Positions 31,607 through 40,522 are shown, counted from the stretch's first letter. The stretch: DNA of 64,000 nt from JACDBE01 sp051002015 (GCA_051002015.1 JBPCMS010000012.1:4173-68172), one strand, 5' to 3'. Notes: generated by a model from the letters alone, not told the origin. Numbers and translations: made by a program.

Positions 31607-31651
31607 GCTGGAAGGGTGAGCGGAGGTAACCAACCCGTCAGGAGGACCACC

Positions 31652-32377
31652 GTGTCCGTCGTCAGCATGCGACAGCTACTGGAGGCCGGAGTCCACTTCG
31701 GCCACCAGACGCGTCGCTGGGATCCCAAGATGCGCCCGTTCATCTTTACCGAGCGCAACGGGATCCACATCATCGATCTCCGGCAGACGCTGCAGCGGGT
31801 CGAGCGGGCCCACGCCCTGGTCAAGGACGTCACCACCGCCGGCGGCTCGGTGCTCTTCGTCGGCACCAAGAAGCAGGCCCAGGCGCCGATCCGCGAGGCC
31901 GCTACCGCCTCCGGGATGCCGTACGTCAACCACCGTTGGCTGGGCGGGATGCTCACCAACTTCGCCACGATCCACAAGCGCATCCTCTACATGCTGGAGC
32001 TGGAGCGCATGGAGTCGTCCGGGGAGATGGACCTGCTCCCCAAGAAGGAACGCCTCCGCCTGCGGCGGGAGCTGGAAAAGCTGCAGACCGTGCTCGGCGG
32101 GGTCCGTGACCTGCACCGCGCCCCGGAGGCGGTGTTCATCATCGATGTGAAGACCGAGCACATCGCCGTCACCGAGGCCGCCCGCCTCAAGATCCCGGTG
32201 ATCGCCGTGGTGGACACCAATTGCGACCCCGATCTCGTCGACCTGGTGATCCCGGGCAACGACGACGCCATCCGGGCGTCCGAGCTACTCGCCGGGATCA
32301 TCGCCGACGCCGCCAGGACGGGCAGGGAGCTGTCCCAGGCGTCGCGCAAGGACACCTCCCAGGAGACCGTCGGATGA
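31652..32377 (+). CDS. rpsB: 30S ribosomal protein S2
   Basis: S2 binds the 30S platform near S1. The 241-residue protein starts SVVSMRQLLEAGVHFGHQTRRWDPKM and has ANHRWLGGMLTN-type sequence (VNHRWLGGMLTNF), IDVKTEHIAVTEA and DTNCDPDLVDLVIPGNDDA. An AGGAGG lies six bases before the GTG at 31652; the ATG five codons later is a weaker candidate. The stop overlaps tsf as ATGA. Confidence 0.96.
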   Translation: MSVVSMRQLLEAGVHFGHQTRRWDPKMRPFIFTERNGIHIIDLRQTLQRVERAHALVKDVTTAGGSVLFVGTKKQAQAPIREAATASGMPYVNHRWLGGMLTNFATIHKRILYMLELERMESSGEMDLLPKKERLRLRRELEKLQTVLGGVRDLHRAPEAVFIIDVKTEHIAVTEAARLKIPVIAVVDTNCDPDLVDLVIPGNDDAIRASELLAGIIADAARTGRELSQASRKDTSQETVG

Positions 32378-32988
32378 TCACCGCCAAGGATGTCCAAGCC
32401 CTCCGTCAGAAGACGGGGGCGGGGATCATGGACGCCAAACGCGCCCTCCAGGACGCCGAGGGTGATGTCGGCAAGGCCACCGAGCTGCTTCGGGAGCGGG
32501 GGCTGGCCGCCGCCGCCAAGCGCACCGACCGGGCCCAGACCGAGGGTGCCATCGGCAGCTACCTGCACCAGCAGGCGGGTCGCGCGGTGATCGGCGTGCT
32601 GGTCGAGCTTGCCGCCGAGACCGACTTCGTGGCCAAGAGCGCCCCCTTCCAGAAGGCGGCGAACGATCTGGCGATGCACATCGCCGCCGCCCGCCCCACC
32701 TGGGTGCGACGGGAGGAGGTGCCCAAGGACGCCCTGGCCAAGGAGCGAGAGATCATCGCCGCCCAGGCCCGCAACGAGGGCAAGCCGGAGCAGATCATCG
32801 ACACGATCGTCGCCGGCAGGGTCGGGTCGTTCTACCGGGACAACGTCCTGTACGACCAGGTGTTCGTGCGTTCCGACGAGTTCGAAGGCACCGTCGCCGA
32901 GTTGGTGCAGCAGCTCGGGATCCAGATGGGCGAGAACATATCGGTGGCGCGGTTCTCCCGCCTCCAGGTCGGCCAAGGCGCCGGCTGA
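32374..32988 (+). CDS. tsf: translation elongation factor Ts (short form)
   Basis: EF-Ts recycles EF-Tu-GDP. The 204-residue protein has the UBA-like N-terminus (ITAKDVQALRQKTGAGIMDAKRAL), the TDFVAKS motif and a single core repeat ending MGENISVARFSRLQVG. It is about 70 residues shorter than the E. coli and mycobacterial forms, resembling the short EF-Ts of Thermus. Coupled to rpsB, and pyrH follows after two bases. Confidence 0.95.
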   Translation: MITAKDVQALRQKTGAGIMDAKRALQDAEGDVGKATELLRERGLAAAAKRTDRAQTEGAIGSYLHQQAGRAVIGVLVELAAETDFVAKSAPFQKAANDLAMHIAAARPTWVRREEVPKDALAKEREIIAAQARNEGKPEQIIDTIVAGRVGSFYRDNVLYDQVFVRSDEFEGTVAELVQQLGIQMGENISVARFSRLQVGQGAG

Positions 32989-32990
32989 CA

Positions 32991-33695
32991 ATGGCCCGCC
33001 GAGTCGTCCTCAAGCTGTCCGGTGAGGCCTTCGCCGATCCCGCCCTCAACTACGGCATCGACCCGGTGATGGTCGACCGGGTCGCCAAGGAGATCGTGGC
33101 GGTCCATGCCGAGGGCAACCAGATCGCCGTCGTGGTCGGCGGCGGCAACATCTTTCGAGGGCTCAGCTCGGCGGCACAGGGCATGGACCGGGCCAACGCC
33201 GACTACATGGGGATGCTGGCAACGGTGATCAACGCCCTGGCGCTGCGCGACGGGATCGAGCGGGCCGGGGCCGACTGCCGGGTGCAGACCGCCATCAGCA
33301 TCCAGCAGGTCGCCGAGCCCTACATCAGGCTGCGGGCGATCCGCCACCTCGAGAAGGGAAGGATCGTGGTGCTGGCCGGGGGAACGGGGAACCCGTTCTT
33401 CACCACGGACACCACCGCCGCCCTGCGCGCCGCCGAGGTGGGCGCCGACGCCGTGCTCAAGGGGACCAGGGTCGATGGGGTCTATGACGCCGACCCACGG
33501 ACCAACCCGGGCGCCAACCTGCTGCACGCCGTCACCTACCTCGAGGTGATCGCCGAGAGACTCGAGGTGATGGACTCCACCGCCATTACGATGTGCATGG
33601 ACAACGACCTCCCCATTCGGGTGTTCAACATGACCGAACCCGGCAACATCGCCCGGGCCGTCCGTGGCGAACCGGTGGGGACGCTGGTCCACTGA
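32991..33695 (+). CDS. pyrH: uridylate kinase
   Basis: UMP kinase phosphorylates UMP to UDP. The 234-residue protein of the amino-acid-kinase fold has VVLKLSGEAF, VVVGGGNIFRG, ADYMGMLATVINALAL, GGTGNPFFTTDTTAALRAAE and KGTRVDGVYDADPR. The order rpsB-tsf-pyrH-frr is standard. The ATG is two bases after tsf. Confidence 0.96.
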   Translation: MARRVVLKLSGEAFADPALNYGIDPVMVDRVAKEIVAVHAEGNQIAVVVGGGNIFRGLSSAAQGMDRANADYMGMLATVINALALRDGIERAGADCRVQTAISIQQVAEPYIRLRAIRHLEKGRIVVLAGGTGNPFFTTDTTAALRAAEVGADAVLKGTRVDGVYDADPRTNPGANLLHAVTYLEVIAERLEVMDSTAITMCMDNDLPIRVFNMTEPGNIARAVRGEPVGTLVH

Positions 33696-33735
33696 CGGGC
33701 AAGCGGACCGCGTTGCGGGGCGAACGGAGGTGGCG

Positions 33736-34287
33736 GTGCTCGAGGACGTCCTCGACGAGGCGATGACGAAGATGGACCAGGCGGTGACCCATACCGGTGG
33801 CGAGTTCGGTACGGTGCGGACCGGCCGGGCCAACCCCGGTCTGCTCCACCGCATCCACGTCGACTACTACGGCACCGCCACCCCGCTCCAGCAGCTCGCC
33901 GGCTTCAGCGTGCCCGAGGCCCGGATGCTCATCGTCTCCCCGTACGACAAGACGTCGATCACCGCCATCGAGCGCGCCATCAGGGAGGCCGACCTCGGGC
34001 TCAACCCCTCCAACGACGGCAACGTGATCCGGCTCGCATTCCCCTCCCTCACCGAGGAGCGGCGCAAGGAGCTGATCCGCGTGGTGCGCCACATCGCCGA
34101 GGAGGGCCGGGTGGCGGTGCGCAACATCCGCCGCCACACCAAGGACGATCTCGAATCCCTTGAGGGCGACGTCTCCGACGACGACATCCATCGCGCCGAG
34201 AAGGAGCTCCAGGAGATGACCGACATCCATATCAGACGCCTCGACGAGCTGCTCCTCCGCAAGGAGGAGGAGCTGATGGAAGTGTGA
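33736..34287 (+). CDS. frr: ribosome recycling factor
   Basis: RRF splits post-termination ribosomes with EF-G. The 183-residue protein has the three-helix/beta architecture with GEFGTVRTGRANPGLL, VDYYGTATPLQQLAGFSVPEARML, VIRLAFPSLTEERRKEL and EGRVAVRNIRRH. GGAGG sits five bases before the GTG at 33736, so that codon was preferred over the GTG at 33730. The TGA is overlapped by the cdsA GTG. Confidence 0.95.
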   Translation: MLEDVLDEAMTKMDQAVTHTGGEFGTVRTGRANPGLLHRIHVDYYGTATPLQQLAGFSVPEARMLIVSPYDKTSITAIERAIREADLGLNPSNDGNVIRLAFPSLTEERRKELIRVVRHIAEEGRVAVRNIRRHTKDDLESLEGDVSDDDIHRAEKELQEMTDIHIRRLDELLLRKEEELMEV

Positions 34288-36134
34288 GGGCGCGCGTGCC
34301 CGACGACCGTCCCCGCAACGATCCCGGTGATCCGGACGATCTCGAGCCGGTCTCCGGCGACCCGCTCGACACGCTGTTCGAGGTCGAGCACGTGGGCGAG
34401 GACCACGGCGACGCCGTCGACGAGACGGGGGGCGACCCGGAAGGCGTCGGCGACGTCGACGACCCCGGCGACGCCCAGTACACGGTCGACCCGCAGCTGG
34501 GCGAGTCGCCACCCCCCGAGCTGACCGGGGGCGACACCGACGACGGTGACCAGCCGTGGCCGTGGGGTGCGCCCTCCGATCCACCGACCCCGGCTCCGGT
34601 AGCCGCAGACGACGCCCCGGTCGTCAACGCCGACGATCCCACAGGCGACCCCCCCGAGCCGGACGCCCCCGTCATCGACGCTCCGCCTGACCATCTCGGG
34701 CTCGACGCCGTCGACGTGACCGGGGCCCCCGACCGGCCCACCGCCCATCCCGATCCCTACGGTGACCCGTTGACCGAGTCGGCTTGGGATCCGCCGGCAA
34801 CCACGGACCCCATGTTCGGCGCAGACGAGATCGACCCCCCGTCGACGAGCGACATCGCCCCGGATCCTGTCGCTGACGTCGACGCCGACCTCGAGCCCTG
34901 GGATGACGGGTTCGAACCGTTTCCGGGGGCCGCCGGGGAGGACGACCACGACGATGAGCAGCCCTTCCATCCCGCTCTCCCCGCCGACGCCCTTCCCGGG
35001 GCGCCGGAGCCGGCGGCGGAACCGGGTGCGGACGGCTTCGACCCGTGGAGCGCCCCCACCGCCGCCCCCGATGATCTGGTGCCGGGGGACGGTGACGAGC
35101 CGGAGTATGGGGATGAGCCGGCCGACTGGGCAACCTTCACCGACGAGCACTACATCCGCTCCTCGACCAGCGACTACAAGGGGCTGGCAGACGAGCTGGC
35201 GGCCCGTGCCGAGGCGGAGCCGGACGTGGCCCAGAGCGCCGTTGCCGCCGGCATCCCCGGCATCGACAGCGGGGTCGTCGGGCTCGAGGACGTCGGGGAC
35301 GACCCGGCACCCGCCATCGTCTACGAGCGGGGGCCGAGCGCAACCGACCTCGGGCTCCGGGTCCTCACCGGGGTCGGACTGCTCGCCCTGTTCGCCGCCG
35401 CCCTGGTCTCCCGAACCGGGCTCACCATCGTCGCCACGGTGCTGTTCGGGCTGGCGGCCGGAGAGTTCTACGCGGTCCTGGTCCGGGTCGGTCAGCACCC
35501 GCTGTCGCTGTTCGGGCTGCTCGGGGCGGTGGGCGGCCTCATCGGCACCGCCCTGTGGGGTCTTGGGGCCATCCCGGTCGCCCTCGTCGCCACCCTGGTC
35601 GCCGTCGCCCTGTACTACGCCCTCTCCGCCTCCCGCCCCGACCCCCTGACCGACGGCGGCCTCACCGTGATGGTGGTGGCGTGGGCGCTGCTCGGCGCCT
35701 TCGTCTATCCCATCATCGATGCGCCCGACTACCGTTGGTGGGTCTTGGCGGTGGTGGCGCTGGTGGTCGCCATGGACATCGGGCAGTACTTCGTGGGCAG
35801 AACCATGGGATCGCGCCCGCTGGCCCCGGTGGTTTCCCCGAAGAAGACGGTCGAGGGGCTCATCGGCGGGGCCGTCGTCGCCGTCGTGGTCGCCTTCGCC
35901 CTCAGCTTCCTCGGTCCGCTCACCCTGCCCAGCATGCTCGTCCTGGCGGCGGCGACGATCGTGCTCGGGCCGCTCGGAGATCTCAGCGTTTCCCTGCTCA
36001 AGCGGATCATCGGGGTCAAGGACATGGGGACGATCCTCCCCGGCCACGGGGGGATCCTCGACCGGGTCGACAGCCTGATCTTCGTCCTCCCGGCGGCGTG
36101 GGTGATCTTCGAGACGATGGGGCTGCTCACCTGA
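34284..36134 (+). CDS. cdsA: phosphatidate cytidylyltransferase with a 350-residue acidic N-terminal extension
   Basis: CdsA makes CDP-diacylglycerol from phosphatidate and CTP in the membrane. The enzyme part starts near residue 350: about eight hydrophobic segments, then the family signature GVKDMGTILPGHGGILDR near 578. Before it lies a Pro/Asp/Glu-rich, low-complexity region without membrane segments, in frame throughout, making the protein 616 residues instead of about 270-300. The end of the extension (YIRSSTSDYKGLADELAARAE) is less biased. A GTG at 34296 is an alternative start. dxr overlaps its stop. Confidence 0.92.
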   Translation: MRARVPDDRPRNDPGDPDDLEPVSGDPLDTLFEVEHVGEDHGDAVDETGGDPEGVGDVDDPGDAQYTVDPQLGESPPPELTGGDTDDGDQPWPWGAPSDPPTPAPVAADDAPVVNADDPTGDPPEPDAPVIDAPPDHLGLDAVDVTGAPDRPTAHPDPYGDPLTESAWDPPATTDPMFGADEIDPPSTSDIAPDPVADVDADLEPWDDGFEPFPGAAGEDDHDDEQPFHPALPADALPGAPEPAAEPGADGFDPWSAPTAAPDDLVPGDGDEPEYGDEPADWATFTDEHYIRSSTSDYKGLADELAARAEAEPDVAQSAVAAGIPGIDSGVVGLEDVGDDPAPAIVYERGPSATDLGLRVLTGVGLLALFAAALVSRTGLTIVATVLFGLAAGEFYAVLVRVGQHPLSLFGLLGAVGGLIGTALWGLGAIPVALVATLVAVALYYALSASRPDPLTDGGLTVMVVAWALLGAFVYPIIDAPDYRWWVLAVVALVVAMDIGQYFVGRTMGSRPLAPVVSPKKTVEGLIGGAVVAVVVAFALSFLGPLTLPSMLVLAAATIVLGPLGDLSVSLLKRIIGVKDMGTILPGHGGILDRVDSLIFVLPAAWVIFETMGLLT

Positions 36135-37270
36135 CCGGCGCCACCGAGCCCGTTGTGGTGCTCGGCGCCACGGGCTCGATCGGCACCCAGGCGCTGGAGG
36201 TGGCCGACCGGCTCGGTCTCGACGTCGCCGGGATCGCCGCCCGTCGCATCTCGCCGCAATTGGTCGATCTGGCCGAGCGCTACCCGCAAGCCGCCGTCGT
36301 CGCCGTCGACCATCCGGCCGGGCACGATCTTCCCACCTGGTTCGGCGTCCGTCTCGCCACCGGGGTCGAAGCCCTCGACGCGATGGCGGCCACCCCGGGC
36401 GCCGTGGTGGTCAACGGGGTCGTCGGCTGCGCCGGGCTCCGTCCATCGCTCGCCGCCCTCGCCGCCGGCAACCGCCTCGCCCTCGCCAACAAGGAGAGCC
36501 TGGTGGCCGGCGGGGGGTTGGTGTTGGAGGCGGCGCGGGCCGGCGGGGGAGCGATTGTCCCCGTCGACTCCGAGCACTCCGCCATCGAGCAGTGCCTGCT
36601 CGGCGAGCCGGGGGGGATCGCCCGGCTGATCCTCACCGCCTCGGGCGGCCCGCTCCGGGGCCGCTCCGCCGCCGAGATGGAGGCGGTGACGGTGGAGGAG
36701 GCGCTGGCCCATCCCACCTGGGACATGGGGCCCAGGATCACGGTCGACTCGGCCACGATGATGAACAAGGCACTCGAGGTGGTGGAGGCGCACCACCTGT
36801 TCGGGGTCGGCTACCACGCCATCGACGTCATCATCCATCCCCAGAGCGTTATCCACTCGATGGTGGAGTTCGTGGACGGCAGCGTCAAGGCCCAGATGGG
36901 CGAGCCCGACATGCGGGTGCCCATCCAGTACGCCATCACCGGGGCCCGGCGGCGACCGGGGACGACACCACCGCTCGATCTCGGCGGTCGGGCGCTCAGC
37001 TTCGAGACCCCGGACCGGGAGGCCTTCCCCTGCCTGGAGCTGGGGTATGAGGCGGGGCGGCGCGGGGGGATCGCCCCCGCCGTGCTCAACGCCGCAGACG
37101 AGGTGGCCGTCGCCGCCTTCCTCGAGGGGAGGATCGGGTTCGCCCGGATCGCCCGGCTGGTCGGGTCCGTGCTGGAGCAAACCCCCGACCGGGTCCCGGG
37201 CTCGGTGGCCGATGTGCTCGACGCCGACGGCGAGGCCCGCCGGCTCGCCGCCGAGCTGCTGCCTACGTAA
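36131..37270 (+). CDS. dxr: 1-deoxy-D-xylulose 5-phosphate reductoisomerase, probable CTG start
   Basis: DXR makes MEP, the committed step of the non-mevalonate isoprenoid pathway; ispG, a later step, is at 38619. Motifs include VVLGATGSIGTQALEVA (NADPH), NKESLVAGG, PVDSEHSAIEQCL, SGGPLRGRS and DMRVPIQYAITG. The strand before LGATGSIG needs several residues, but the nearest GTGs (36155, 36158) leave only one or two. A CTG at 36131, overlapping the cdsA stop as CTGA, gives TGATEPVVVLGATGSIG and 379 residues, the normal size. Confidence 0.92.
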   Translation: MTGATEPVVVLGATGSIGTQALEVADRLGLDVAGIAARRISPQLVDLAERYPQAAVVAVDHPAGHDLPTWFGVRLATGVEALDAMAATPGAVVVNGVVGCAGLRPSLAALAAGNRLALANKESLVAGGGLVLEAARAGGGAIVPVDSEHSAIEQCLLGEPGGIARLILTASGGPLRGRSAAEMEAVTVEEALAHPTWDMGPRITVDSATMMNKALEVVEAHHLFGVGYHAIDVIIHPQSVIHSMVEFVDGSVKAQMGEPDMRVPIQYAITGARRRPGTTPPLDLGGRALSFETPDREAFPCLELGYEAGRRGGIAPAVLNAADEVAVAAFLEGRIGFARIARLVGSVLEQTPDRVPGSVADVLDADGEARRLAAELLPT

Positions 37271-37283
37271 ACGCCCGACCGAG

Positions 37284-37289
37284 TACCGT
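37284..37289 (+). promoter_or_regulatory. -10 hexamer of rseP
   Basis: TACCGT is followed by a leader of about 20 bases with GAGGAAAG before the ATG at 37316. Confidence 0.45.
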
Positions 37290-37315
37290 TTCCCCGTCCC
37301 CGAGGAAAGCAGCCC

Positions 37316-38581
37316 ATGGGCCCTGCCGTCATGATCATCGGCGTGCTGCTGATGGTCGTCATCCACGAAGCCGGCCATTTCGTGGCGGCCAAGTTCTTCA
37401 ACATCAAGGCGACCGAGGCCTTCTTCGGCTTCGGGCCGCGCCTGTGGTCGACGAAGCGGGGGGAGACCGAGTACGGAGTCAAGGCGATCCCGCTGGGCGG
37501 CTACGTCCGGATCACCGGGATGAACCCGTTCGAAGAGGTGGCCCCCGAGGACGAGGGCCGCACCTACCGGGAGAAGCCGTTCTGGCAGAAGTCGGTGGTG
37601 GTGCTGGCCGGCATCGCCAGCCATTTCGTCGTCGCCTTCCTGCTGTTCTACGGCCTCTCCATGACCGTCGGCCGGACAGACCCCACCACCACCATCGCCG
37701 CCGTCAGCGATGTCCACGTGATCGGCGATCTGGGCGATGACGCCGTCCCGCTGGCGCTGCGTCCCGACGACGTCGTGATCTCGGTCGACGGGGTGCCCAT
37801 CGACAGCATCGACCCGGCCACCGCGCTCCCGGGCAGCACGGTCGCCGTCGTGGTCGAGCGCGACGGGACCGAGCAGACGCTCACCACCACCGACGCGGTG
37901 GTTCCCGCCCCGGCGCGGCTCGTCGGGCTGCGGACCGGCGACCGCCTGGTGGCGATCGACGGGGTCACCATCGAGGACTGGAACCATTTCGTCGCCCTCA
38001 TCCACGACCGTCCAGGCGATGCGGTCACGATCGGGGTCGACAGGGGCGGCGAGACGCTCGAGATGGCCGCCACCCTGGCGGTGTCGACGGACACCGGCAT
38101 CGAGACCGGGTTCCTCGGGGTCGGCCCCGAGCCGGAGACGGTGCGGTCGGGTCCGATCGAGGCGTTGGGGGTGGCCGGATCGGACCTGGTCATCGCCACC
38201 AGGGAGAGCGTGAAGGGGCTCGGCGGCCTGGTCACCAACTTCGGATCGATCCTCGGCGCCACCGTCGGGGACAACCCCGAGGTCCTCGACCAGGTGCGCC
38301 CCATCAGCCCGATCGGGCTGACCAGGGTGGCCAGCTCGGTGGAGATCGCCCTGTTGCTGCTCGCCTGGGTCAACGTGTTCGTCGGGGTGCTCAACGTGGT
38401 GCCGCTGTACCCGCTCGACGGCGGGCATTTCGCCGTGGCCCTCTACGAGAAGGTCAGGGGCCGTCCCGCCGACGTCCGCAAGCTGCTCCCGGTGGCGGCG
38501 GCGGTGTTCGCCTTCATCGTGCTGCTCGGCATCCTCGGCTTCTACTTCGACATCGTCAGCCCGATCGAGCTCCCCGGGTGA
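37316..38581 (+). CDS. rseP: site-2 protease RseP/Rip1 family (RIP metalloprotease)
   Basis: Intramembrane zinc protease that releases anti-sigma factors. The 421-residue protein has the HEAGH motif at residues 17-21 within the first helix, a PDZ-containing periplasmic middle (SVDGVPIDSIDPAT and LVAIDGVTIEDWNHF suggest two PDZ-like repeats), and the second active-site motif NVVPLYPLDGGHF near the C-terminus. The dxr-rseP-ispG order is conserved in Actinomycetota. Confidence 0.94.
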   Translation: MGPAVMIIGVLLMVVIHEAGHFVAAKFFNIKATEAFFGFGPRLWSTKRGETEYGVKAIPLGGYVRITGMNPFEEVAPEDEGRTYREKPFWQKSVVVLAGIASHFVVAFLLFYGLSMTVGRTDPTTTIAAVSDVHVIGDLGDDAVPLALRPDDVVISVDGVPIDSIDPATALPGSTVAVVVERDGTEQTLTTTDAVVPAPARLVGLRTGDRLVAIDGVTIEDWNHFVALIHDRPGDAVTIGVDRGGETLEMAATLAVSTDTGIETGFLGVGPEPETVRSGPIEALGVAGSDLVIATRESVKGLGGLVTNFGSILGATVGDNPEVLDQVRPISPIGLTRVASSVEIALLLLAWVNVFVGVLNVVPLYPLDGGHFAVALYEKVRGRPADVRKLLPVAAAVFAFIVLLGILGFYFDIVSPIELPG

Positions 38582-38603
38582 TCGGCGGCGCACGCCGGAT
38601 CCG

Positions 38604-38609
38604 TACCAT
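38604..38609 (+). promoter_or_regulatory. -10 hexamer of ispG
   Basis: TACCAT ends nine bases before the ispG ATG, with no ribosome binding site between. Confidence 0.5.
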
Positions 38610-38618
38610 GGCTCGCTG

Positions 38619-39836
38619 ATGACCATCACCCGCCGGGAATCCCGGCAGCTCCATGTCGGCGACGTTCCCGTTGGTGGGGGCGCTCCGGTCTCGGTGCAGT
38701 CGATGACCATCACTAAGACCGCAGACGTCGACGGCACGCTCGCTCAGGTGTATGCCCTGAAGGGGGCGGGTGCCGACATCGTGCGGATCACCTGCAACGA
38801 CGTCGAGGCCGCCCAGGGTCTGGCCGAGATCGTCCCCAGGTCTCCGGTGCCGATCATCGCCGACATCCACTTCCAGTACCGGCTGGCGCTGGCCGCCCTG
38901 GAGGCGGGGGTGGCAGGGCTTCGGCTCAACCCGGGCAACATCCGCAAGCCGGACCACATCAAGGCGGTGGCGGTGGCGGCCAGGGAGGCCGGGGTGCCGA
39001 TCAGGGTCGGGGTCAACGCCGGGTCGCTCGACAAGGACCTGCTCGCCAAGTACGGCGCTCCGGTCCCGCAGGCGCTGGTCGATTCCGCCCTACACGAGAT
39101 CAGGCTGCTCGAGGAGGTGGACTTCCACGACATCAAGATCTCGGTCAAGCACAGCAACGTCCCTTCGATGGTCGCCGCCTACCGACTGCTCGCCGAGGCC
39201 GTTGACTACCCGCTCCATCTCGGGGTCACCGAGGCGGGGCCCCTGCCCGGTGGGCTGATCAAATCGGTGGCGGGCATCTCGACCCTGCTGCTCGAGGGGA
39301 TCGGCGACACGATTCGCTTCTCGCTCACCGCCGACCCGGTGGAGGAGGCCAAGGCGGGGCGCCAGCTCCTCGAGTACCTGGGGTTGCGGGAGCGCATGGG
39401 GCTCGACCTCATCGCCTGCCCCTCGTGTGGCCGGGCCGAGGTGGACGTGATCGCGGTCGCCGCCGCCGCCCAGGTAGCCCTCGAGGCGGAGAAGCTTCCC
39501 ATCCAGGTGGCGGTGATGGGCTGCGTCGTCAACGGGCCCGGTGAGGCCCGCGAGGCCGATCTGGGCATCGCCGCCGGCAAGGGGAAGGGCCACCTGTTCA
39601 TCAAGGGCCAGGTGGTGCGGGTGGTCCCCGAGGCCGAGATGGTCGACGCCCTGGTCGACGAGGCCCGCAAGCTGGCCGAGCAGGGGGTGGAGGCCCGTCT
39701 CGCCGCCGCCGACGCCTCGGCGGCCGCCACCGCCGAGGAGACCGCCCTCGAGCTGCGCTCGCTGCGCGGCGACGTCAATCACACCGCCGAGCGCCGTGCC
39801 GCCGTGGCCCATGTCGCCTCCGGCGACGAGGGTTAG
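38619..39836 (+). CDS. ispG: 4-hydroxy-3-methylbut-2-enyl diphosphate synthase (flavodoxin)
   Basis: IspG converts MEcPP to HMBPP with a [4Fe-4S] cluster. The 405-residue protein has PVSVQSMTITKTADVDGT, the TIM-barrel core (ADIHFQYRLALAALEAGV), and cluster ligands in CPSCGRAEVDV and GCVVNGPGEA. Residues after about 355 are an Ala/Glu-rich C-terminal extension (LAAADASAAATAEETALE). Its last codons are duplicated just past the stop. Confidence 0.96.
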   Translation: MTITRRESRQLHVGDVPVGGGAPVSVQSMTITKTADVDGTLAQVYALKGAGADIVRITCNDVEAAQGLAEIVPRSPVPIIADIHFQYRLALAALEAGVAGLRLNPGNIRKPDHIKAVAVAAREAGVPIRVGVNAGSLDKDLLAKYGAPVPQALVDSALHEIRLLEEVDFHDIKISVKHSNVPSMVAAYRLLAEAVDYPLHLGVTEAGPLPGGLIKSVAGISTLLLEGIGDTIRFSLTADPVEEAKAGRQLLEYLGLRERMGLDLIACPSCGRAEVDVIAVAAAAQVALEAEKLPIQVAVMGCVVNGPGEAREADLGIAAGKGKGHLFIKGQVVRVVPEAEMVDALVDEARKLAEQGVEARLAAADASAAATAEETALELRSLRGDVNHTAERRAAVAHVASGDEG

Positions 39837-39858
39837 GGGCGCCTCCGGCGACGAGGGT
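39815..39858 (+). repeat. 19-bp direct repeat across the ispG stop
   Basis: CGCCTCCGGCGACGAGGGT occurs at 39815-39833 and again at 39840-39858, with the ispG TAG between. It looks like a short duplication of the gene end. Confidence 0.85.
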
Positions 39859-39891
39859 CAGGTCGTCTCGGGCACGAAGGGTGCTCTCGGC

Positions 39892-40506
39892 TCAGCCGGT
39901 GTCGAGGTCGAGCCCCACGGGGACCGTGGCGGGGGCGAGGATGCGGTCCACCAGACCGTACGCAACCGCCTGCTCGGCGGTCATCCACCGGTCACGCTCC
40001 GTGTCCCGACGGATCCGCTCGATGTCGTGGCCGGTGTGGCGGGCGAGCACTTCGCTGGCCACCTCGCGCTGGCGGAGGATCTCGGTGGCGTGTATCTCGA
40101 TGTCGGTTGCCTGCCCCCCGATCCCAGTGACGTGGGGTTGGTGGATCAGCACCCGCCCGTGGGGGAGGATGGTGCGGCCCCCGGCGGCGCCGCCTGCCAG
40201 GATCACCGCCGCCGCCGAGGCGGCCATCCCGATGCAGGTGGTGTGCACCGGGGGACGTACGTGCTGCATGGCGTCGTAGACGGCGAACATGGCGTCGCCC
40301 GAGCCACCGGGCGAGTTGATGTAGAGGGCGATCGGCTTGTCCGAGTCCTCGGACTCGAGATGGAGCAGCTGGGCGATGATCAGGTTGCCGATCTCGTCGT
40401 CCACCGGCCTCCCCAGGAACACCACTCGGTGCCCGAGCAGCCGGGAGTAGATGTCGGAGGCTCGCTCGCCTCGGGTGGTCTGCTCGACCACGGTCGGGAT
40501 CAGCAT
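39892..40506 (-). CDS. clpP: ATP-dependent Clp protease proteolytic subunit
   Basis: ClpP is the serine peptidase barrel of Clp proteases. The 204-residue protein has nucleophile Ser97 in GMAASAAAVILAGG, His122 in VLIHQPHV, and the Asp-bearing RDTERDRWMTAEQA. Family GQAAS is GMAAS here. The ATG at 40506 has GAGGAGGGG upstream. No clpX or tig gene is adjacent; instead it is divergent from an SRPBCC-arsR pair with palindromic sites between, so it is probably an extra, regulated ClpP paralogue. Confidence 0.92.
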   Translation of the reverse strand: MLIPTVVEQTTRGERASDIYSRLLGHRVVFLGRPVDDEIGNLIIAQLLHLESEDSDKPIALYINSPGGSGDAMFAVYDAMQHVRPPVHTTCIGMAASAAAVILAGGAAGGRTILPHGRVLIHQPHVTGIGGQATDIEIHATEILRQREVASEVLARHTGHDIERIRRDTERDRWMTAEQAVAYGLVDRILAPATVPVGLDLDTG

Positions 40507-40522
40507 GCGTCCCCTCCTCACC

